Assembly: GCA_003427395.1 (NCBI GenBank) | Contig: BFEA01000030.1 | Span: 4,572,689-4,607,422 of the forward strand | Source: Chara braunii | Lineage: Eukaryota > Streptophyta > Charophyceae > Charales > Characeae | Reading direction: 5' to 3' | Length of the DNA stretch: 34,734 nt | In this document: piece after piece, positions 28,142 through 34,734 of the stretch | How the letters are laid out: every line of letters begins with the position of its first letter | How positions within the stretch are numbered: the stretch's first letter is position 1 | Program-made: the position numbers and the translations under genes | The notes under the pieces: model-generated | Seen by the model: the letters and a program-made list of their open reading frames with translations, nothing else | Told to the model about the DNA's origin: nothing | The model's database searches: none

Positions 28142-28385
28142 CTGCTGCTGCAGCAGTGAAAAATAATAATAAGAATAATTTAGGTCTGAGATCTTCATCA
28201 GCCACCCAGATTCAACGATAGTGCAGCCCCCTCGCCAGAGGGGTCTTTAACTGGTGCCAAGCTGCTGTTGCAGCGGTAGAAAAATAAATGAATAATGATC
28301 TGGGGTTGGCTGAGATATTGACTAGCCACCCAGATTTGACTGTAGTGCAGGCCCCTAGCCCATGATATTTTCAAAAGCTCTCAGC
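28142..28385 (+). repeat. 120-bp tandem duplication
   Basis: CTGCTGCTGCAGCAG with GAAAAATAA at 28,142 matches CTGCTGTTGCAGCGG with AAAAATAA at 28,262. Both units continue to AGCCACCCAGATT, (A/T)AGTGCAG and CCCCT(C/A)GCC. Diverged copies with no coding feature. Confidence 0.75.
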
Positions 28386-29009
28386 AAGCTGCCACGTGAC
28401 ACTGCAGATTGACACGTGCGCAGGTAGCAGCAGCCACGGNGNGGNGGGGGGGGGGGAATAGCAACCCACCTGCTGCTGTTGTGGTGCTCACTCCTCACTG
28501 CTCGCCGACGGGGAGGGGGGAGGGGTTAAATAGCTGGCGTGACACTCTTCAACACCAACGTGCCACACTACCAGCTGATACTGAGAGGTTGGCCAGTGTG
28601 TTAGGGCATTGGCTACACATGCACATGGCTAGCAGCCGCCCAAGTTCAAACCCTAGCAGCTGCACTCCTGAATCTTGATTACATATAATCCGGGAGCGAG
28701 GCGGGGCAGCAAGGTCAGTGGGGCACGGGCGTGGACAGCGCAGCTTTGACACAAACTCAACATGCACGTACTCCAAATTGTGCCAATGAAGAATAAATGA
28801 GTACAGACTGCAGCTGGGGTGTACCCCCAGTGGACGGACTGGATTGGACTGGACTGGTACCGACGATGGTATCAGACTGAACTGGACTGAATACCCACAC
28901 AATTTGTGCGGTAAGGCCAACAGCTTGGTCCCACAGACCGTACAGACAAATAGCCAAATAGCCCTGGCTCTAGGTCAGGGTAACTAGAGGCCCGCTGTAC
29001 CACCAAAAC
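28386..29009. other. unassigned; ambiguous bases in a G run, GGACT-type repeat
   Basis: Three single N bases interrupt a G-rich run at 28,439-28,456, a sign of poor sequencing through homopolymer. A pentamer-like GGACTGGA(T)T repeat occupies about 28,830-28,895. No gene recognised. Confidence 0.5.
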
Positions 29010-29340
29010 AAAAGAGAAAAGGTCGCACTAACGCTTCTACTCCGCCTCGGCAAAAAGGGGCTTGGAGGTAGCAGTGGTGACTGTCACGGCCCGAGTTTCA
29101 AAAGAGAAATGGTCGCACTAACGCTTCTACTGGTGCCTTTTGAAACTCAAATCCATTTGTCTCTTTTTGGGTGCCTTTTGAAACTAGCCGGCAACTTGAG
29201 TTCTAAGAGCCTTTTGAAACTCGGGCCGTGACAGAAGCGTTAGTGCGACCTTTTCTATTGCGACCTTTTCTCTTTTTGCCTCCATTTGTCTCCGTTAGTG
29301 ACAAATGCAGTGGTGACTGTCACGGCCCGAGTTTCAAAAG
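29010..29340. repeat. nested direct and inverted repeats carrying an LTR-end-like 23-mer
   Basis: TGTCACGGCCCGAGTTTC with CAAAAG-type extension occurs at 29,082 and 29,318 on plus and inverted at 29,211-29,233. GGTCGCACTAACGCTTCTAC occurs at about 29,023 and 29,111, with an inverted copy (AGAAGCGTTAGTGCGACC) at 29,234-29,251. TGTCACG(A/G)CCCG is a common 5' terminus of plant Ty3/gypsy LTRs. The minus-strand pol reading at 29,341 stops exactly at one copy, so the cluster may be rearranged LTR ends. Confidence 0.65.
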
Positions 29341-30430
29341 GCTCCTCCTGTTCGGAACACGTCTTCACCTACAATGCCGTAAATGTCGTACCTTCCATCC
29401 ATGTCTGGAGGGATCATGAATCTTCTTGATGGAAATTGTTGACTTGTGACACACGACAACAACTTTGACGCATGGAACACAGGGTAGGTGTGGAGGTGTG
29501 TTGGGATCTCTATCGTATAGGACGGTCCATCCTCTCCGCCCTTAACTTCTAGAACTGGCCACGGTCCTCCGTATACCTTAGGAGTAAACTCTTTGGACTT
29601 GACCTCGACTAGGTCGCCTACTTGAAATTGTGACGGGTGACGGTGCTTGTTAGCCTGCTCTATCATTTTATGTTGGGCTTTCCCGAGGTTCTCACGGTAG
29701 CTAACTCCTTCCCGTGCTGTATCGCAAACTCCCTAAATACCGGGAGGTAGCCTATGAATCTGGTCCTGGTTAAGTCCTTCAAACGGTCTGTGTGGTCTAA
29801 AGGACTTATGCAGCTCATTGAGAGTACGGCAAGTGGCTAGGCGTACACTGTTATTATATGCACTGGCTACCTTGGGCAACATCTCGTCTCAGTTGACTTG
29901 ATCTGGTCTAATGTACACGCGCAAAACTTGCTGCAGGATCTTATTTATCTGCTTGGTCTGACCGTTAGTCTCTAGGTGACGGCCATACGACATTAATAAC
30001 AATGACTCGTATGCTCTCATTAACTCCTGCCATTTTTGGCTTGTAAACCGGGTATCCCTATCGCTAACTATGGACAATGGAATCCCGTGATCACTAACCC
30101 AAAAGTCAAAAAAATTCTAAATGACTAATTCTGTACGGGCTTCTGTGGTATTTGCTAAATCTATCTACTACTACCATGACTTGTCTTTTTCCATGCCTAC
30201 TTTTGACGCTAGCATCCATGAAATCAATGGATACAGAATGGCCAGGCTGATCAGGTATAGGCAAGGGTCGACGAAGACCTAGAGAGGCACGCATAGTTGT
30301 CTTATTCCTCTGACAAAATTTGCAACTGCGAACGTACTCTATGCAGTCGGCTTTCATTCCTGACCAAGTATATGCATCAATCAAATTAGCTAGAGTCTTT
30401 TGTCAACCGAAGTATCCCTCTATGTTGTGG
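29341..30430 (-). pseudogene. Ty3/gypsy integrase, broken and lacking the catalytic Glu
   Basis: From about 30,425 the reading passes from the RNase H side into KTLANLIDAYTWSGM in a new frame. Then come the zinc-binding CKFCQRNKT (HHCC domain), SIDFMD (first catalytic Asp) and VVVDRFSKY, a frameshift, IVSDRDTRFTSQKWQELM (second Asp) and TNGQTKQINKILQQVLR, where the usual glutamate of Q-T-E is lysine. A TGA at 29,889-29,891 follows VYIRPDQVN. The final frame 29,666-29,334 carries the SH3-like C-terminal domain and the first residues of a probable chromodomain. The enzyme would join element DNA to the host; this copy is inactive. Confidence 0.85.
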
Positions 30431-31553
30431 CATTCCCTAGGATCAAACTACGGATCTCCTCACTATTAGGAACGCACAGACGGTCTACTACGTTGGTTTT
30501 CTCAAACAGTAATCCCTCTGTAGTGCGGTAATCTGGTTCAGTCTCTGAGGCCTCCTTAACTTTCTTGAGGAGGTCACTATAAATAGGGTCCTGCGCATAC
30601 GCCTGTCTTACTTTCTCTTGTCGCTCTCTCCCTATATCCAGGTAGTGAACTATAGCTCCAAAGTAATCTGATCTCCTACTTAGAGCATCCGCAACTACGT
30701 TATACTTGCCCTTGACTGGTTTGAGCTCAAAGTCATATTGGTCTATCTCAGCGGCCCACCTAATTAGCTTAGGTGTCATCTTGGCCTGCGTTTTCAGCCA
30801 TCTAAGAGTCTCGTGATCTGAATAAACTTTGAAGTGTCTCCCACGCAGATAATGCTTTCAGTGCTCTAAGGCCTGCCTGAGAGCGTAGAGTTTTCTCTCG
30901 TAAGTCGTGGTAGCCACTTTTTCTTATGGCATCCTTGCTGACATGAACTCTATGGGTCTATAGCTATTGTCATCGTCCTGCTGCAACACGACGCCTATAC
31001 CATACTGACTTACGTTCGTGGTGACGACAAATGACAAGGACGGATCTGCCACCTTGAAGACATGGTATTCTATCAATGCTCGCTTTAACTTCTTAAGAGC
31101 GGATGTACAATCTTTGTCCCACTTCCAGATTGCATCTTTCTTGAGCAACCTGCGAAGGAGAGCGACGATAGTGGAAACGTTTCTCACGAACTTCCTACAA
31201 TAATTAGTTAGGCCTAAGAACGACCGCAATTCTGTCACTATCTTGCTATCCTCAGGCTTAATCCCATCTCCGTCTAAGACGTGGCCCAAGTACAAGACTT
31301 GTGTCTTGGCCCACTCGCACTTCTTCGCATTGATCTTGAAGTTAGTCTCTCTCAACTTCTCCAAGACCTGGCCCAAGCACAAGACTTGTGTCTTGGCCCA
31401 CTCGCACTTCTTCGCATTGATCTTGAAGTTAGTCTCTCTCAACTTCTCCAAGACCTGCCTCAAATGACCCTGATGCTCTTGGAGGGTCTTACTGAAAACC
31501 AATATATCATCTAGGTAGACTATAACAAATTTGTCTAACCAAGGCCTAAACAC
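30426..31553 (-). pseudogene. Ty3/gypsy RT (palm) and RNase H, broken
   Basis: VIVYLDDILVFSKTLQEH contains the RT catalytic Y-L-D-D at 31,506-31,517. Then come ETNFKINAKKCEWAKTQVL (duplicated), YLGHVLDGDGIKPEDSKI, LRSFLGLTNYCRKFV and WDKDCTSALKKLKRAL of the connection region. The RNase H begins FVVTTNVSQYGIGVVLQQ, is stopped after ARMP near 30,924, reads TTTYERKLYALRQALEH to a TGA at 30,858-30,860, then VYSDHETLRWLKTQAKM and ELKPVKGKYNVVADALSRR. The normal DAS of the first RNase H motif is replaced by TNVS, so the nuclease would also be impaired. Confidence 0.88.
31284..31457. repeat. 87-bp in-frame duplication inside the Ty3 RT
   Basis: GCCCAAG(T/C)ACAAGACTTGTG starts units at 31,284 and 31,371. 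On minus each encodes 29 residues (QVLEKLRETNFKINAKKCEW onward). The two units are nearly identical by eye. It doubles the segment just after the active site and before the G-H-V motif, which should disrupt the fold although the frame is kept. Confidence 0.9.
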
Positions 31554-31975
31554 ATCATTTATACAGCTCTAGAATATGGTTGGCGCATTGGTCAGTCCAA
31601 AGGACATCATTATGAACTTATAATGCCCATATCTAGTCCGAAAGACAGTCTTATACTGGTCATCAAGATGAACTTCTATTTGATGATATCCGGACTTCAA
31701 ATCTATCTTCGAGAATTATCTGCAACCCTGCACTCGATCCAAAAGATCGTCTATCCTGGGCAGTGGCTCAACATTTTTCACTGTAATGGCATTCAGACCC
31801 CTATAATCGAAACACATGCGCAACTCTCCCTCCTTTTTGGGGACAAATAACACGGGTGCTCCGAAAGGAGACGAACTGGGCATAATCCAACCATTTCGAG
31901 GAATCCGTCTAACTGCTTATGCAACTCCTCTAACTCCCTTGGGGACATCCTGTAAATCGCACTCGTAGGAGTTCT
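31554..31975 (-). pseudogene. Ty3/gypsy RT, N-terminal part
   Basis: After [12 protein letters not shown] the reading shifts near 31,885 into the frame with [20 protein letters not shown] and [15 protein letters not shown]. It continues to [10 protein letters not shown], a TAA at about 31,718, then [16 protein letters not shown] (motif A aspartate), [26 protein letters not shown] and a TAG near 31,570 before MFRPWLDKF. These are the standard Ty3 RT fingers and palm motifs. Confidence 0.85.
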
Positions 31976-32821
31976 ACTGTCAGGCTCTATCTCTATACGG
32001 TGCTGGATCGACCACAACACAACTCCTGTCGGCGGCTCTGCCAAGTCTTTAAACTCTTCCAGCAGCTTGGTAATAACTGGGTCTATTTGTTTTTCCTCTT
32101 TAGGCTCAGTGGCAGGCCTCACGTAAGCTACAAAGACCTGCTCTTCTAACTGCTCCTTCCTTACTAATCGAGCGAACGCGGGAACACTGAGACAACAATG
32201 TGCCAGAGAGTTATCTACTCCTAACACATGAAACATGCGAGCAGTCTTAACTTCGCCCGAGGGACTAGGGAGCCTACACTCATGCTCTCTTAAGTGGAGT
32301 GTGGCCCCTGCTGCCTCTCCCCAGTCCATACCTAGGACTATATCAAAAGGGAGGTTGTCCTCTACGAGGAGAGTCGGGGAATGAAATACTTTCTCTACCT
32401 TGCCATTCTTCTCTAGGCGCAGATACGACTGGACTCCCTCGACGTAATCCTCAACACGCATCGTGCGGTTGTCTGCGAGGATACTGACAATGGGGTCTTC
32501 CAACTTTTGGACTTTTATACCTAGCCTCAGTTTCTTTAACGCTTTCCTGCTGATATAACTACGGGTAGCCCCTGTGTCTATAAGGGGTCCTACTTTGCTT
32601 CTAAAAACTTCTCAATCTATTAACACCAGCTGTCCTTTGCTCTCCTTCTTCATCTTGGCCCAGACCGACATCCTCCCCTTCAACTCTTCTGCCAGACCTG
32701 TGAGGGAAGTGCCCAGAGAGACTCTAACACAGACAGTCTCTGGACAACTAACTAGGCACGGACCTGCAACCTCTACCATAGGTTCATGTGGTATGGGAGT
32801 TTCCTGGTGGTGCGCGCACAC
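31976..32821 (-). pseudogene. Ty3/gypsy aspartic protease and linker
   Basis: The frame from 32,821 ends at a TGA (32,612-32,614). The same frame continues with VGPLIDTGATRSYISRKALK, the active-site D-T-G at about 32,570-32,578, and KKLRLGIKV. Then LVEDNLPFDIVLGMDWGEAA is the conserved second half of the protease. After it comes a linker rich in Glu/Lys (RPATEPKEEKQIDPVITKLL), then EFKDLAEPPTGV and HRIEIEPDSRTPTSAIYRMS at the entry to RT. The protease cleaves the Gag-Pol polyprotein. One stop separates the upstream part from the active site. Confidence 0.88.
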
Positions 32822-32859
32822 TTCCCCACACGGTCTAATGGTAAGGGCAATTGAGACCC

Positions 32860-33734
32860 CTACCAGCGGCTGCCTTTTGATCCCTGGGCAGCAAATCGGG
32901 CTTCCCTATACTTTGGACAATATTTAATGATATGGGTAGGGTCACCGCAATAGATGCACTGCCCCTGCTCCATTCGCTGTTGCCAAACCCTCTGGTCCAA
33001 GCCCAGATCTGCCCAAGGCCGGCCTTGTGGCCAACCTGAGTGCCAACCTCCTCTCCCTTGAGGTGATCCTCCACCTCTGCAATGTGGTGATCGACTGGGC
33101 CTTGAGCGATTCGGTGGAGGACCTTGACCCCTACCTCCATCTTGGCGGTTCCTTTGGCCGCCACCCCCCCTGTGCACCCGGACCTCGACCACCCATGGCC
33201 CGACCCCCTTGGCCCTGGCCTCCTCCTCTACCTTGCGGCCTTCCTCCAGCCGCAACAACAGCGTAAGTTTCCCCTGGCCTATACTATTGTCTTCCTCCTC
33301 CAACCCCTACTCTATCTAACTTTAGGGGACTTCGTCAGTACCACCCTCATCTAAAGTAAGGATCAGATGATCCATGCCAGATAAATTAGCCACCCATTAA
33401 GATATCTTATTTTCTACCCACGGGTTATCTTCCATCGTGCCACTGCTCTCTCCTCCTTCCCCCAATCTTCTTCTTTCGGCTACTCCTCCTCCTCTTCAAC
33501 CTCTACCTCTACCTCTACCGCAACACTCATTCTCTCCTCCTTTTCTTGCTGCAACCTTTTCATCTCCTCCTCTAACTTCTTTTTCTTCGCCACCTGCTCC
33601 TCTGCTATCATCTTCATATTCGCCTATCTAAGGAGCTCCTTCTTCTCTTTCCTCTCCCTCAGGATGGCGGCGGTTTGCTCTTCTTGAGCCTTACTATAGG
33701 GCATGGTGCTCTTCCCACTGCGAGTGTCAACCAT
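32860..33734 (-). pseudogene. Ty3/gypsy gag with zinc knuckle, broken
   Basis: The start at 33,734 (MVDTRSGKSTMPYSKAQEEQ) opens a charged coiled-coil-like region (ILRERKEKKELL, then a TAG at about 33,626, VAKKKKLEEEMKRLQQEKEE). After a frame change, MEDNPWVENKIS and WVANLSGMDHL follow with four further stops before GLEEEDNSIG. The last frame (33,303-32,860) has an Arg/Gly-rich stretch and the knuckle CIYCGDPTHIIKYC, C-x2-C-x4-H-x4-C, at 32,917-32,958. The space between coiled coil and knuckle is short, so the capsid part seems missing or highly diverged. The Arg/Gly-rich and knuckle parts would bind RNA. Confidence 0.75.
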
Positions 33735-34157
33735 GGTGATAAGTGCACAACCGGACAACAGTTCCAAACCTCACCACTTAGACCTCGACACCTGACTGAC
33801 TGAACCTGAGGCTCAATCTAAGGACCACAAAATCCAAGTAGGATCCTGTCAACTAGGGTCACCAGCCTGAACCTAAACTATGGCTGTCGCTACAGGACTT
33901 GTTGCTGATCAGAAGGCATTTAAGGAGATCCCCCGTAACTCCTCAGAAATTATTTAACGTTGCAGATAGGGCGATGCGATCAGCAAGTCCTCTCAAGACT
34001 TAGACAACCTGTTGTGCAGCCCACAACTCGGATTTTGGGCCTACCGTGCCACACCGAGCAGCCCGCTGGTCAGTACCGGTCCTTTGGAGGGTTCGTGTTC
34101 TCCAGGACAGTCGAGTCGTCAGACACGGCCTTTAGCCCTACTCAGTCCGTGTGGGTT
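33735..34157. other. upstream flank of the Ty3 element; no LTR confirmed
   Basis: The 5' LTR and primer-binding site should lie here on minus. I found neither the common plant Met-tRNA primer complement nor a sequence shared with the region beyond 29,341. An inverted repeat pairs AGGACTTGTTGCTGATC (33,896) with GATCAGCAAGTCCT (33,978). Confidence 0.4.
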
Positions 34158-34490
34158 TGGTCAACAAGGCTCTATCCTTCATACACGGAGTTCCTAACAC
34201 GTCGACATAAGAGACTCAATGCAGAAAGAAGAGACAAACAGACTCAGCAAGTACCATAGGGTGAGTGCACATCCATAGGGCGAGGGGATAGGTTGAGGGC
34301 TTGGCGAGAATATACCACCTCCAGCTTGGTCAAAATCGTGGTCAACAGCCCTGATGAATGCCTTGGTCAACGCTTGGTTAATGTTGGTCAACCTGATGGT
34401 CAACGCTCCAGTCAACTGTGGTCAACGCCTTGGTCAATGCCCGAGTCAATGCCCAAACCAACTTCGGTCAACCCTCTGGTCAACCTTCAA
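34158..34490 (+). repeat. TGGTCAA-rich degenerate minisatellite (W-box-like core)
   Basis: GTCAA, mostly as TGGTCAAC, occurs about twelve times, eleven of them between 34,325 and 34,485 at spacings of roughly 10-22 bp. The reverse complement contains TTGAC(C/T), the core bound by WRKY proteins. No conserved longer unit is visible. It is upstream of the minus-strand Ty3 element and could fall in its 5' LTR, but this is only inference. Confidence 0.55.
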
Positions 34491-34689
34491 CTTGGCTATG
34501 GCTGCCGCCTTCTTCTTCCTCACCACCCTTCTTCTTCTTCCTCCTTTCCTTCCCCTTCCTCGCTTCTTTCTCTCCTCACCCTCCCTATGTCTTCCTTCCT
34601 CTTCATCGTCCCTCCTTCTCCTCTGTGTCCGAGCTCCGCGGCTATGGCCGCTTTCTTCTTCCTTGAACCGCATAACCAATCTTGTATCG

Positions 34690-34693
<4 letters not shown>

Positions 34694-34734
<41 letters not shown>
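34694..34734. repeat. CT dinucleotide microsatellite at the window end
   Basis: An uninterrupted CT repeat runs to the last base, preceded from about 34,500 by a longer pyrimidine-rich segment with TTCTTCTTCCTC-like composition. The true length is cut by the window edge. Confidence 0.95.

Larger units (their letters stand above)
29341..33734 (-). mobile_element. Ty3/gypsy retrotransposon (chromovirus-like), degenerate
   Basis: In minus order: gag with zinc knuckle, protease, reverse transcriptase, RNase H and integrase, the last positioned after RT as in Ty3/gypsy rather than Ty1/copia. The integrase C-terminus (VGDLVEVKSKEF, PVFHASKL, PPDMDGRYDI) is of the chromovirus type, but the chromodomain is cut off at 29,341. 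Complete LTRs, primer-binding site and target duplication were not found. Stops and frameshifts occur in every domain. It replicates through RNA when intact; this copy cannot. Confidence 0.9.

Noticed and set aside
27641-28198. Minus-strand Ser/Pro/Leu-rich open frames
   Set aside because: They follow from the polypurine composition of the plus strand and have no domain motifs.
29010-34734. Complete pair of LTRs for the Ty3 element
   Set aside because: No sequence of useful length is shared between the two flanks, so the LTR pair cannot be asserted.

Overview
The window is eukaryotic and almost entirely repeat-derived. I recognise no intact host gene. It holds two L1-type LINEs plus a LINE fragment, a decayed Ty3/gypsy element, a separate retrotransposon gag fragment, three families of short inverted-repeat DNA elements, a SINE-like family, many local tandem duplications, long homopolymer runs and a 670-base assembly gap. 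This fits a large, repeat-rich green-lineage genome. From memory only, the gag sequences (an N-terminus MVDTRSGKST, and a gag block with NFDNWEANVN and ILPEEQVLIAF) resemble retroelement proteins of the charophyte alga Chara. That assignment is a guess and needs a search.

Layout. 1-3,090: SINE-like copies and several direct-repeat blocks with periods of 201, 52, 364 and 78 bp. 3,100-3,690: plus-strand gag remnant. 3,690-9,540: mostly unassigned sequence, two copies of a 198-bp TTA-target MITE, five SINE-like copies and a bare poly(A) insertion flanked by an 18-bp direct repeat. 9,542-17,619: an 8-kb minus-strand LINE with ORF1, AP endonuclease, reverse transcriptase and C-terminal tail, split by the gap and by a 472-bp hAT-like insertion inside the RT domain. 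17,700-19,186: a 120-bp duplication, a SINE-like copy and a second hAT-like copy (482 bp). 19,200-22,430: a second, 5'-truncated minus-strand LINE. 22,570-28,400: a 60-bp perfect duplication, a LINE fragment, a TA-target MITE, a tRNA-like promoter, a five-fold repeat of about 200 bp with a weak 5S rRNA resemblance, two more 198-bp MITEs, an AAC-rich repeat, SINE-like heads in a 47-bp tandem, and a purine tract. 29,010-33,734: a minus-strand Ty3/gypsy gag-pol with an LTR-terminus-like inverted-repeat cluster at its 3' end. 33,735-34,734: possible 5' flank, a TGGTCAA-rich stretch and a CT microsatellite.

All three large retroelements are dead. Many of their stops and lost catalytic residues are single C-to-T (or G-to-A) changes from CAA, CAG, CGA, TGG or CAT codons. 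That fits long decay of methylated DNA.

The most interesting observation is the SINE-like family whose conserved head begins GGGACGCTGG. Its four full copies (144-155 bp) carry a long hairpin between head and poly(A) tail. The stem sequence differs in each copy yet stays self-complementary, while the loop is largely conserved in three of the four. I cannot match this to a named family.
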